Source: Bactericera cockerelli
Lineage: Eukaryota > Arthropoda > Insecta > Hemiptera > Triozidae
DNA length: 64,000 nt
Assembly: GCA_024516035.1 (NCBI GenBank)
Contig: CM044955.1
Location: 13,616,079 to 13,680,078, forward strand
Direction: 5' to 3'
Positions 9,886 through 20,489 of the stretch are shown one piece after another. Position 1 is the stretch's first letter, and each line of letters opens with the position of its first letter. Under the pieces are notes generated by a model. The model saw only the letters and a program-made list of their open reading frames with translations. It was not told the DNA's origin and ran no database searches. A program made the position numbers and the translations under genes.

Positions 9886-12800
9886 ATTCTACACCTGGAA
9901 ACAGAGACTGTGAAGCTGGAGAGAGAGCTAGATGAACTACTGAGGCAAGTCATTGATAAGCGAGGTGCAGAGACGAGTAAGAACTTGGCGTTCGCACTCC
10001 GTGACGACACGGAATGTGCTCAGCATCACAAGGAAACCATTAAACACGCTGGTAGGTCTTTGATAATTTTCTTTCTCACGAGAATTATTCTACAGAATAA
10101 TCGCATAAAATATGTAAGACCTGTTTGCCTGCTGGAGTAAAGGGACTTTTCAATCTTACCTGGGTTGTATAAACAAGGTATATCCTCCTGACGCCCGATG
10201 TCCACGCGTGTGGACATACACATTGTAGTCCCTGAGACCCAAACAAATTTATGGCAATGTATTCCCAGACGCCCGATGTCCACACATGTGGACATGCTGT
10301 TTGTAGTCATAGAAACCCAGCATTTTTTTTGTTTCTGATTTGTAAAATATTTACATTTTAGGAAAATAGAAGTGTTTTGAAAAGCTTTCAAAAAAAATGT
10401 ATTAATAAAATGAGTTTTGTTCTGCTTGAAAATAGCTTCCAAAAAATGTCCTCATCTGTGGACATTGGGCGTTTATGACTACATATATTTTTAGATTTTC
10501 AATAATAAGATCGTTTTAATTTTTTTCGACAAATTTATTTTTTAAAAAATAATACAATATAAAAACAAAATAAATCACATACCTGTTTCTTTTAAAAAAA
10601 CAAAAATAATAATAATACATTACATTTAGAAAAGTCTTTTATGAGTATTGTAAGAAATATAGCAATAGGATAAAAAGAAAACAATTGGTCAAAACAAAAA
10701 GAAAAATATAATATAGGTAACTAAAATTGTACTTTGAAAGTTCAGGTTATTCTTATTTCACACACACGCGCGCACACACACCACACACACACCACACCAC
10801 ACACACACACGCACACACACACACGCACACACACCACACCCACACACCACAGCCATAACATTCATGTCCAAACATACGGTAAAATCATGCACATACGGCA
10901 AAAGTAAGGAATGCAAAAAGAGATACGCTATCATCAGATAATTATGAGAAAAATTGAAAATGTTTGTAGTCATAAAGACCCAATGTCCACACCCGTGGAC
11001 ACTTTATCAGAAAGGTTTTCAGGTTGAAAAATAGCATTAAATTCTCTTCTATGTTCATCTATACCTCAGAAAACACTTCAATATTATTAAACATTAGTTT
11101 TTTTCATGGAAATGTTCGATAAAAAGCAAAAAGTAAAAAGAACTCATCTGAAAAGTCCAGTAGACGATCCTTCCTCTTCCAGATCTCAAAATGAAAAGAT
11201 ATTTAAAAAAAAAATTCAAAAGTAAACAGACAAACATGTGCTGCTGATTCTGCTCTAGTGGTGGAGTGTAAAACATTGATAAAAAGATTCGTAGTTTTAT
11301 TGCTATCTTCTCTTGACTAAAAAAAGTCTCAATGTCCACACGTGTGGACATCGGGCGTCTGAGACTACAGAACATAAATTTCGCTGGGCTTCTATTACTA
11401 CAAAAGATATGTCCACACGTGTGGACATTGGGCTTTAATTACTACAGAGCTTTTTTTTTCCTCGGGCGTCAGGAGGATATTCTATTCTACAGAAAACGCG
11501 CTGATTTTCAATTTTGGTCCATATGAATTTCTTTAAGAAAAAATCATTATACATGGCAGACTCACTAAATTTGTGGGGCGCAAATGTAATGTTATACATG
11601 CACACTCCTTAATTCATCCATTATTTGTGTGTATTGAATTTTTGTCCTAAGAATGCAAGAAATTGGTTCTTGAATCCTCTGCAACCTTTCAAAAATAATA
11701 TTCATTTCTGAAAACGTTCCTTTCCACCTTTTCAATCAAGTGTTTGAGACAAAAAAACATTCCACATTACATACTCACTAAATTTGTCGGGTGCAAATAC
11801 AGGGTGGGGCAAAAGTCTGGAAACCCCTGAATAACTTTTGAATGGCTTCTTCGGTGAAATTAAAATTTTGTAAGGTAAACCGGGCTAATAAGACCTTCTT
11901 TTAAAGTCGGGTCGATTTTTATTACCGGCCCCCATGTCGGGGCCAGGGGGGCCAACTTCATTTTTTTAAATACGAGCCCCCACCTTGCGATACATTTGTG
12001 GAAAGGTCTTTAAATAAGAAATACATTGGTGCAAATTTTATTTTTTTAATATTAACTGTTTGCAAATGGCGTCCAACTTTGTGTATGCAGTAAAGTCTGG
12101 AAACCCCTGAATATCTTTTGAAAGGGCTTTCTCACAAAATTTAAAACTGTGCACGGTAAGTCGTCGTAATTAGACCTTTCCAAAAATGTATCGCCAGGTG
12201 GGGTTTCGTATTTAAAAAAAATGAAGTTGACCTCCCTGGCCCCGACATGGGGGCCGGTAAAAAAAAATCGGTCCCATTCTAATATAAGGTCTAATTACCA
12301 AGGATTACCGTACACAATTTTAAATTTACTGAGATACTCCTTTCGAAAGATATTCAGGGGTTTCCAGACTTTACTGCATACACAAAGTTGGACGCCATTT
12401 GCAAACAGTTAATTTTAAAAAAATAAAATTTGCACCAATGTATTTCTTATTTAAAGACCTTTCCAAAAATGTATCGCAAGGTGGGGGTTCGTATTTTAAA
12501 AAATGAAGTTGACCCCCTTGGCCCCGACATGGGGGCCGGTAACAAAAATCGGCCCGACTTTAAAAGAAGGTCTTATTAGCCCGGTTTACCTTACAAAATT
12601 TTAATTTCACCGAAGAAACCATTCGAAAGTTATTCAGGGGTTTCCAGACTTTTGTCCCACTCTGTATATTTGTGATGTATAATTGTAAATTCATCCATTA
12701 TTTATTTGTGTGAGTGTGTTTGTTGTCCTAAGAATGTAAGAAATTGATCATTAATTCCTCCTCAACCTTTCCAGAACATCCCTTCCTGAAAATGTTCCTT

Positions 12801-12944
12801 TCCTCCCTTTCCCTTCCAGACAAAATCATCTACACGCTGAACTCCATGTCCCAAATGTTGGTCACCCCGTCCTCCTCCTCTAGGAATGAAAGGGACTCGA
12901 GCGACAAAAACAAATACCTGAGAAAATTGAAGAAAATTTTGTGA
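9886..12944 (+). CDS. Last two coding exons of an unidentified coiled-coil protein
   Basis: Exon 9886-10051 follows a strong polypyrimidine tract and CAG acceptor (cccaaccccttcag). It codes for about 55 residues rich in Glu, Leu, Lys and Arg (LETETVKLERELDELLRQ), predicted to be helical coiled coil, and ends at G|gtaggt with one base of a split codon. Exon 12820-12944 (acceptor cccttccag) begins with the two completing bases, reads DKIIYTLNSMSQML, then a Ser-rich stretch and a basic tail (KYLRKLKKIL), and stops at 12942-12944. An AATAAA lies 44 bases later. The phase fit, splice sites, composition and poly(A) signal together support a real gene. Upstream exons are not in view. They may lie left of the retrotransposon. 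I do not recognise the family. The intron is filled with two mobile elements. Confidence 0.72.
10179..11482. mobile_element. Putative palindrome-rich transposable element
   Basis: Bounded by inverted tatcctcctgacgccc (10179-10196) and gggcgtcaggaggata (11464-11482). Inside are six copies of the palindrome ATGTCCACACGTGTGGACAT or close variants: 10198-10217, 10276-10295, 10446-10465, 10983-11002, 11332-11351 and 11409-11428. Most are followed or preceded by (t/c)gggc and gtagtc words. No transposase ORF is visible. It lies wholly inside the intron 10052-12819. Confidence 0.55.
10760..10852. repeat. (CA)n microsatellite, imperfect
   Basis: Runs of cacaca broken by cgcgcg and cac units. The ORF on its minus strand is composed only of Cys/Val and is an artefact of the repeat. 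Confidence 0.95.
11800..12664. mobile_element. Nested fold-back element with mariner-like TA-flanked ends
   Basis: The ends cagggtggggcaaaagtctg and its complement at 12645-12664 are flanked by TA on both sides, as in Tc1/mariner insertions. The whole ~865 bp is an inverted repeat around about 12235. The terminal motif aagtctggaaacccctgaat recurs at about 12092 and, inverted, near 12360. A second, shorter palindrome is thus nested inside the first. No coding capacity. Confidence 0.85.
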
Positions 12945-12987
12945 CACTTGATTTTACGACTTTTGTCTCTTTTATTTTATACATCTA

Positions 12988-12993
12988 AATAAA
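12988..12993 (+). terminator. Polyadenylation signal AATAAA
   Basis: Located 44 bases after the stop codon of the exon ending at 12944, in an AT-rich context. It fits as the 3' end of that gene. Confidence 0.6.
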
Positions 12994-13024
12994 TTCTATG
13001 TTAGTTACCGTATTTGTGTTAGTC

Positions 13025-13140
13025 ACTTTCGTGATATCACAACTACTCGAACTCGCTTTACTAAATCTACGCTGAAACCGGGACTTGAACCACCGACCTC
13101 CAGGTTATAAGGCAAGCTACTGAGGTCGGTAATAAATGTT
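13025..13140 (-). mobile_element. tRNA-derived SINE fragment
   Basis: The reverse complement has a tRNA-like head (acctcagtagcttgcc, then ggttcaagtcccggtttcag). The flank gatatcacaactactcgaac is shared with a second copy at 44380-44505. Confidence 0.65.
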
Positions 13141-13698
13141 GTGGATCGCACGTTTCAAGTTGAAAATTTCAGCGGTAGGTTGAAATGTGGTGTGCTTTGT
13201 CAAGAACGAATAGTATTGTTGAAAAAATTGGGAAAACGATTGTGAAGACAGAAGGGGAAGATGGTTAGTGTTGTATCTGTAGTGATGTATCTGAGGAAGG
13301 AACGTGGAGAGGAAATGCAGCTAGTGTATTGGGAGCGTGTCTAAAAGTAGAAGAACTTTTGATTGATTTATTTTAAACTAAAGTTATGGAAAAATTAAAA
13401 ATAATACAATAAATTGATTTTTTAATTTTGAGTTTTTTTTTCATCAGGCGCTTTAACATTTCCTAAATCAGGCAAAGGAATCACCAAAATGAATTTTTAG
13501 TTTCATGATAAATTATAAATTGAATTTGATTTGAAACCTTATTAGTCCTAGTCGGGCAGTATAAATTAATGAGAAAGCTGGATCCGCGAGGTCAAACAGG
13601 GGAAACTGTTCAGCCAGCAAGATTTGCAAAATATATTATATTAAGTTATAATATTTTATTTTTTGTTCATAATCTCTCTGTGAACTTTTGTCCCACAG

Positions 13699-13817
13699 TT
13701 CCGCCCCATCGGCTACACGAACCCGACGGGTCTAGTGTCAACCCTACCAACGTGATAGTGGCGGCTCTCAGGTTCCGACAGAGCCGGGTGAACCATGTTG
13801 TCCCTTCTCACCATTAA
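13699..13817 (+). CDS. Candidate terminal coding exon, unidentified
   Basis: After the acceptor tttgtcccacag, a GC-richer open frame reads PPHRLHEPDG, SSVNPTNVIVAALRFRQ and ends VVPSHH with TAA at 13815-13817. It needs one base from the preceding exon. The exon ending at 10051 leaves exactly one base, so this could be an alternative 3' exon of the same gene. It could also be the last exon of another gene or chance. Base composition differs sharply from the surrounding AT-rich DNA. No match to a known family recognised. Confidence 0.35.
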
Positions 13818-13899
13818 CTCCTCCTCTCTAAAAGTCCGCCACTGATGAAACTCTAATTAGCGAGTTGTGTTGTGTCCTCTTTGGTGAGTTTCTAGTTAT

Positions 13900-14025
13900 G
13901 CATGTTTCAATAGTCTGTAGGTAGTGCGCTAGGCTTGCACGCATGGTGAACTGTGTTCAAATCCCAGCAGTGTCGGAATTTTTCAACTTTGTACTTTGGA
14001 TGTCACAGGGTCCAGTCATACTTTA
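13900..14025 (+). mobile_element. tRNA-derived SINE, decayed
   Basis: Shares gcgctaggcttgcacgcatg, ggtgaactgtgttcaaatcc and cggaatttttcaactttgta with the better-kept copy at 53198-53360. Confidence 0.65.
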
Positions 14026-14680
14026 ATTTTTAATTTTAATTTAATTTATTTTATTCACGGGCTTTTAACCCAATATACAATATTACATAAATACAAATAC
14101 AATAATACATAAAAAATATAAAATAACTGATTATAAACAAACAAAAAATTAATAATATAAAAAATGTCTAAAGCTAATGTAAAGATAGAGTTAAAAAAGA
14201 TCATTCGCATGCACTTCATTCATTCATACTAATATTTACAACACATTCATTCATTCACTATCAAACAGTTGTTTGATGTTCGTCAGATTACAATTAAATA
14301 TGTCAATTCCTGCTTTCCAGCCAGATTTCCCATACCTTGTGAGACAATGAAAGTAAAAAAAAAACGAGTAGCTACTTTGGTGGTGACACAATAACACAAA
14401 ATAATACATTGGTTTATTTATTTCCATGTTTCGATTTGTTTCCGAACTCTATTTATACTGCTATCCAATATTCTTCTTCTTCCACTTTGCGTTTACCAAA
14501 CTCTCATGGGACCAGCATCGTTCAAGGGTAAGGTAAGTAAGGTTGGTTGGTTCTAGCACTTCTACTTCCACATTTTACGGCTGCATGTACATCCGAAGAC
14601 ACCACTTAAAAAGGCCAATGATATATTACGAGTACATGTGTCATTATTTTTTGGTTCGTCACCGTATCTGATTTATTTAA
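14026..14680. other. AT-rich region without recognisable gene
   Basis: Starts with TTTAA-type low-complexity sequence and the word ttcacgggcttttaaccca, which resembles a retroelement 3' tail. Otherwise nothing supportable. Confidence 0.4.
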
Positions 14681-14682
14681 CA

Positions 14683-15085
14683 CTAGCGGGTTACACCCGC
14701 CGCTTCGCCAGCCCATCAAACACACACAACGCACACACACACACACACACACACACATCCTCACGCAGCAATACTTAGCCGAACCATTTTGGCGTTGCGA
14801 CTTAGCCGAACTTAAGAAAAGTTTGTCCGATTTGAATAAGGTTTATATCAATTGCTAGCAATTTTAATTTAAGAGATACACACTTCTCGTTTTTTTTTTA
14901 CAATTCTCAACCATTTCGAAAATAATTAAAAAATTCTAACGTTCTGCTAATTCCCGAGCGCGAAGCGACCAGTGCCGGTCTCTAAAATTTCCTCATTCAG
15001 CAATACTTAGCCGAACCATTTTCGCGTTTGATACTTAGCAGAACACGCAAATGAAAAAATAGTACTTAACCGAACATTAACGATT
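14683..15085 (-). mobile_element. Helitron-like 3' end with TTAGCCGAAC repeats and (CA)n
   Basis: Reading the minus strand, the end is a short hairpin (gcgggtgtaacccgc) followed by CTAGT-type termination (plus strand actagcgggttacacccgcc at about 14683). Inward lies a (CA)n tract (about 14720-14757), then five spaced copies of tacttagccgaac or variants up to 15075. The same word, inverted and again next to a (CA)n tract, occurs at 26761-26855. The full extent is uncertain. Confidence 0.45.
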
Positions 15086-15090
15086 TTTGA

Positions 15091-15300
15091 GCCAGCGTTG
15101 AAGGCACCGGTTCTTGTAGGATCACCGAAGTTGAGCAACGTACATCTTCGTGATGCTGGTATTCCGGCCCAACAAAGGCTGGGTGAGGTTTATGTGGATA
15201 GCCGGTTTTTTTAGTTTCCTGTGAAAAGAGGGTAACACCCCCGTCGTCATATGACCATGCAGTTAAAAGTGGGGTTTAACGTCGCTTTTAAAAAAATAAA
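15091..15300 (+). mobile_element. 5S-derived SINE, short-head variant
   Basis: Head gccagcgttgaaggcaccgg, then gatcaccgaagttgagcaac and directly cttcgtgatgctgg without the box C region. Body with gctgggtgaggtttatgtgg and cgtcatatgaccatgc. Same internal deletion as at 9070. Confidence 0.85.
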
Positions 15301-15720
15301 TAATTGAAAAGTATATTATTGTCTTAACATAGCTTTGCTCGGGCAGGAAAATGAAATGATTAAATCAAGGCATTATCTACTTAATGGAACGAAACTTTAC
15401 GTGTGATAAGTTTGGTCAGATGAGTCAGGTCCTACTATTACTTCCTAAATTTTCTAATATAATTATAATAGGAATGAAACATATAAGTTCTCAGGAAATT
15501 ATTATACACAACTCTTGGTAAAACAAAATAATAATCATCGAAATAATTTGAAGATAAAAAACACTGCCAATTATGGACACAATACTTCCTCGTGATTATT
15601 TCACATTATATACACGTAGGGAATTTTAATCAAAATCCATTGAGTAGTTCAATAAATTATTAACACAATACTTCCTCGTGATTGGTTTACATTGTATACA
15701 CGTGGCAATTTTGAGATTTT
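15301..15720. other. AT-rich region, short dispersed repeat
   Basis: The word ggacacaatacttcctcgtg occurs near 15577, in shorter form near 15660, and again at 20168. No gene seen. Confidence 0.45.
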
Positions 15721-15721
15721 A

Positions 15722-15995
15722 TACTTAAGCTCAGTGGTTAAGCACTCGCTTCCTATGCGGAAGGTCCCGGGTCCGAACCCCCGCGCCGACAAAAATTTGT
15801 ATTCAAAATTTGGTTACAGTTGTTTGTAGGGAATACCTTTCGGTGCGCTCTTGTTGACTCAGCACCTAAATGGTAAGTATTGTGTCACTTCTCGCCCATC
15901 AGAGTGGAGGCATACTACGGGATGGGCAGGCTACAACACAGACCACAAGCTTCTACAGTAGCCCCTGTTTATAGCTACGAAATAAAAAAGGCTGT
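15722..15995 (+). mobile_element. tRNA-derived SINE (tcacttctcgcccatcag family)
   Basis: Head: aagctcagtggttaagcact, gcggaaggtcccgggtccga. Body: gactcagcacctaaatgg, gtcacttctcgcccatcaga, ctacagtagcccctgttt and a short A-rich end. Other copies: 25907-26155 (plus), 32519-32765 (minus) and a head-only copy at 48905-48990. Confidence 0.85.
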
Positions 15996-16057
15996 TAAAC
16001 ACTCATCTTTAAAAAATAAAATAAAACTCCATTGTATCTCTTGTACAGTGCACTGGT

Positions 16058-16240
16058 AGTCAAGTGGTTAAAGCGCTAGTCTGGTGATCTAGGTAGTGTA
16101 GGGATCCCTTGGTTCGAATCCCACCAGTGCATGAATTTTTCCTCATTTATTTGAGTTTGTAACCACAAAATAATAAGACTCTGAGGGTTAAGGTGGTAGA
16201 AAATGCTTTGAGTATTAACCTCGCCTGGTGGTTATTATAT
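16058..16240 (+). mobile_element. tRNA-derived SINE
   Basis: A-box-like gtagtcaagtggttaaagcg and B-box ggttcgaatcccaccagtgc, then gagtttgtaaccacaaaata and ctctgagggttaaggtggta. A minus-strand copy at 43565-43745 shares both head and tail. Confidence 0.8.
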
Positions 16241-16245
16241 CTATT

Positions 16246-16492
16246 ACTAGCGGGCTGTCGCCCCTTTGCGGGCCGAAGCATGGCCCGCTAGAAGCAAAAA
16301 ATCCTTTTTCGGCAATGGCAGGTGTTGTAGTGGGAATTTCGAAAAAATTCCGTCTTATTGCACATCTAGACTATAAGACAAAGCTACCTACCAAATTTCA
16401 GCTTCCTAGGACTTACCAGTTCGGAGAAACAGTGATGAATCAGTGAGTGAGTGAGTCAGTCAGTGAGTGAAACTCTCTTATATAAGTATAGA
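16246..16492 (-). mobile_element. Small non-autonomous Helitron
   Basis: On the minus strand it begins TCTATACTTATATAAGAG and ends with a GC-rich hairpin (gcgggcc...ggcccgc-type words, 16247-16290) and CTAGT. A TC start, a 3' hairpin and a CTAGT (CTRR-like) end are the Helitron hallmarks. About 247 bp. The internal gagtgagtcagtcagtgagt is a short repeat. Confidence 0.75.
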
Positions 16493-17061
16493 TATCTTAC
16501 CTTCCAATATAGAGTGTTATTATATCTAAAACCGCTTAACCGATTTTCTTCAAATTTTATATGTTATATCGCACCCTCAGAATTAGATGGTGATATGTCA
16601 AAAATCATGAATTTTTTTTTATTACTCTATTGAAATAAGCGAAACAAGACCTTTCGTTTGGTATAAGAATTATAATTCTAGCTCTTACCGTTCCCGAGAT
16701 AGCGCTAGTGCTGGTTATTGATTATGTCGAAAAAGTGGAGGGAGGTTGGAACAAGATGGTATTACGATCAGTTGTTACCAAGAGCTCCTTGGATCGAGAC
16801 GTACCGTTCTTGGAATATAGTGATATTTGCGGAAGTTTTGATTTATCACTCTCTTTATCAAATTTTATTTTCAGTAATTGACATAAAAACTGAATTGTGC
16901 ATGATTTTTTTGAAATATCACTCTCTTTGTCGAACATTTTTTTTGTGTTTTGTCAAGGTAGAAATTACTAATACAAAAGATTATGATATATTACTTTCTT
17001 TAATAATTTATTATTTTTTTTTTTGACTTAAAATAATCTGGCCCGGTATTTTCGATATACA

Positions 17062-18690
17062 CTTGAGAGCAATAAATTCGGGACAGGACATTTCACTGTT
17101 TCAGTTGGTCCTGGTCAATTTGTGTGGCATGAAGTTGCTAAAGTATGCATATATTTGAAAAGCTTGTACTCATACCTTTCAGAAAATACACAATGTGTCC
17201 GGGTTATGTACTATGCAACAATGATAATGGCCACTTTCCAGAAACACCTCATTTTGTTGATGAAAACACGTGCACCGAGGGTATTTTAAATTTGATTTTT
17301 TGTTGTGATAACGCTTTTTTGGACAGTAAATTATTGAATTTCCTTAAATGCAACACTATGAGGAAGGAACTTTAGTTGAATTTTTCTTTTCATCATAGAG
17401 ACATCGCACTCCATAGCTGTGAAAGTGGTTTTACTTGTGAGTCAAGGTGTTAAGCAAAGAAATGTTGCTAAGGAGCTAAATTTGTCGAAGTCTAAGGTGA
17501 ACAGAATTTACCAAAGGTATCGGCAGACAGGTAGCTATGATCAGAGACCAGGATCTGCCAGACCAAAGAAGACAACTGCCCAGGAGAACCGATTTGCTGT
17601 CATGACAAGCTTAAGAAATCGAGACATGTCTGGTGTTGAGGTCCAACAGCAGCTTGTTATGGCCACTGGTGTTGATGTCAGCCTTGGACAGTAAGGAGAC
17701 GCTTGAAAGAGAAGTTCTCATACTAAGAAGAAAAGCTACGGGACCCAAACTCAACAGACAACACCGACAACGTCATTTACAATTTGCCCTTGAACACGCT
17801 GATTGAGGAAATGGGGAATGGGGGCACGTTCTGTCCACGGATGAGACGGCTCTGCTTGTTCTTCAATGACAGACGTAAAAGGGTGTATAGAAGACCAGGT
17901 GAACGGTATAATCAATGTTATATTCAAGAAACTGTGAGTTTTGGTTTAGGATCTTGTATCTTCTGGGGTGGAATCTCTATGGAAACTAAAACAGAGCTCG
18001 TTATCATCAATTGTGGAGGACAAGGAGGTAACTAACTGCAGAGAGGTATGACATCATTGAAGATCATGTTGTCCCTTATGCAGGTTTTGTGGGTGATGGA
18101 TTCGTGTTAATGCAAGACAATGCCCGACCTCGTACAGCACGTATTGTAAGTGACTTTCTTTAAGAGGCCGGTATTCGAACCCTCAACTGGCCAGATAACA
18201 GTCCTGATCTTAATCTTATTGAACACCTCTGGGACGAGCTAAGACGTGTCCATGCTCGAAACCCGCCCTAATGAACCACAGGGACCTGAAACAGGCGCTT
18301 TATGAGGAGTGGGAGACTATCCCTCAAGAAACGGCTGCCAACCTAATCAAGTCCATGAGAAATCGATTGCAGGCTGTCATACAAGCTCGAGGGGGTAATA
18401 CCAGATACTAAGAGGTAAGTAACAGCCAAATTTCCATGAAGACTTCAAAGAAATAACACAAAAAACACCGATATCATTTGCAGTGTTTTCATGCTCTTTA
18501 GACCTCTTTTTGTTAATTGACTTATTATATTAAAAAACATGCTCACAATGAAAAAAAAATATACACCGTCTTTAAACCAACAAAATTTCCTTTCTTGGGA
18601 TACTTCACACTTGAAAATCCAATGTAAAATAAAAATTATAAAAATCAAAAACTTTGAGAAAGTTACTGTCCCGAATTTATTGCTCTCAAG
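17062..18690 (+). mobile_element. Tc1-type DNA transposon, inactive
   Basis: Terminal inverted repeats of 25 bp, cttgagagcaataaattcgg plus gacag (17062-17086) and their exact complement (18666-18690), enclose a broken DD34E transposase gene. About 1.63 kb, the usual size for this family. TA target duplications are not clear at the present ends, so a few terminal bases may be missing or changed. Confidence 0.9.
17404..18411 (+). pseudogene. Tc1-like DD34E transposase, disrupted
   Basis: The N-terminal part is open to 17693 and carries the helix-turn-helix pair (VSQGVKQRNVAKELNLSKSK, then GSARPKKT). After a frame change the catalytic pieces can still be read in segments: STDETAL (first D, about 17830), MQDNARPRTARIV (second D, about 18112) and NSPDLNLIEHLWDELR (E, about 18223). 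The second D and the E are separated by 34 positions, the Tc1 spacing. Several frameshifts and stops, including one between D2 and E, make it non-functional. It ends near RLQAVIQARGG. Confidence 0.9.
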
Positions 18691-19389
18691 CAATTTTTTG
18701 AAATCCATAATTATTTGTTTTTAGTTATTTCTTTTTAGAAACTTTGAAATTAAGTCTCAAGAAACAATAAAGTTTATACTCACATTGTCTTGTTTTCTAC
18801 CTTTTACTGCTTAGCAATAAAACAATTGGGTATTTTACATTTCACTTTTTTAAACTGAATGAGTTTTCTTTTTTTTCTGACTTAATACCAAAAGCATAGA
18901 TTTTAATGTACCGCCAGTTTCAAATTGTCTTTTATTCTTCGATTCATATGGTAATATAGTGCTATAAAACTAAATTATCAAGGTACTATCATTTCAAAAT
19001 TGTAAATAGATGGTGCTATCTCGAATTTTTTTCGAGATAATACCCACTTTTGTTCACTTCTCATGGAAGAAAAGGTAATATAATACGATATCACCTTATT
19101 AAAAATTGATTTTTTCTCGAAAAAAGGCAAAATCATAGAATGAAGTTTTAAGTCAAAATGCCTTTTTTTCGAACGGTTACAAAGGTAAGTTCTTTTGAAG
19201 AAAAATACATTTTTTTTACATAGAACTATAGAAAAGAACATGCTCAACTTAAGAACATATAAATCAAAACAGTAGCTTTTATTGTATTAATACAGCGATA
19301 AGTCAAACTTTCTTTTGCGATTTCCCAAAAGTTGGTGTTTTTGACATATCACCATCTAATTCTGAGGGTGCGATATATACTGGTAGAAT

Positions 19390-20265
19390 ACCGTTTTTCC
19401 TACAAACCCAACTCTACAAAAAATTGTGTATCGGCAAGTCATAGACGTTATTTTTGCACTTTTTTGTAAAAAAAATTGGATTTCCTAAATATCAAAGCTT
19501 ATGATTTAGCTATAAATGCACAATGAGAACGCTAACTCCCAGCATATACAATATACATACATAATTTCGTGACAATTGGGTGTATTATTCAAGAGATATA
19601 AGCGTTTAAGTAAAAATATAGTGGTCAGACATATGGTCTATATCACCAACAAGTGATAGTGCGAAGTTAATGAATTTAAAATGGGACCACCTACAAACGT
19701 CTCCTATACCTATATGTGTAAAAAATTTCTTCAAAATCTCGAAAGGAATAAGAAGTTGTAATGTCGGCAAACTGTACAATATAAATAATTACCATTCTCC
19801 CTTTGTTTTTATTTCTAACTGTCTGAATTTAGTGAAACACAACCTTTTTTTATTTATATGAGTTGCATTTGTACTTTGCCTTTGGAGCGTGGTAGGTATC
19901 CCCTTTTATAAGAAGGCCATTAAATACAAGAGATCTGCACTTTTAAACCTAAACAAAATTTGATCCTTTATTATGTGTTAACAACTATGACCTCCCCACA
20001 GACCCTCCACAGAAGAAGGGAAAATACTGCTATATACCTATACATGAATATTAGTCATTTGGTTCTGAGTTCGAGATTGTTGAATGCTATAATAATTCAT
20101 AAAGCAATAGGCAATGTTGGTATGATCAGATCCGTTTATTAGAAAGAGAATAAAATGCACTGCCAATTATGGACACAATACTTCCTCGTGAATGGCATTC
20201 AAATTTTTCTACTTTTATTATCGCTAGAATCAGAGATTTTTTTACTGAATCACTTGTATTTACAA
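19390..20265. other. Repeat-derived region without gene
   Basis: The stretch 19540-19750 (cattcgtgacaattgggtg-like wording, caagagatataagcgtttaa, agaccatatgtctgaccac in reverse) resembles 52860-53060 in inverted orientation. This is an old interspersed repeat. No coding signal. Confidence 0.4.
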
Positions 20266-20269
20266 ATGT

Positions 20270-20450
20270 CCCAAGGGTTGGGTGGAAGAGATTGCCACAG
20301 GCAATATATGACCCCGCCCCTTAAGTAGGACATTAACTTCATTTTTTTTTTTGTTCTTGTATCTTTGCTCAATCTTTTTGTTTTTCTTTCTAATTTCATT
20401 GTATTTTACTGTATATATTTTTGTTCTATCTAATTAAACTTACTATAATA
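20270..20450 (+). repeat. SINE tail copy (TTGGGTGGAAGAGATTGCC family)
   Basis: Contains gggttgggtggaagagattg, ccccgccccttaagtaggac and a T-rich tail, as at 48620 and 50140. Confidence 0.7.
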
Positions 20451-20489
20451 TTTATAATGTTCTCAAAAATTCTCTTCAAATTTATTTAT

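Larger units (their letters stand above)
16518..19385. mobile_element. Inverted-repeat element carrying a Tc1 insertion
   Basis: tatatcgcaccctcagaatt and the bases following it to about 16598 recur in exact inverted form at about 19345-19378. The two arms therefore flank a ~2.8 kb interior that includes the Tc1 element. Apart from these arms and AT-rich filler, no gene of its own is seen. Confidence 0.55.

Noticed and set aside
17145..17375. A 76-residue plus-strand ORF with several Cys
   Set aside because: It lies inside the Tc1 element between the terminal repeat and transposase, with no homology or splice sites recognised.
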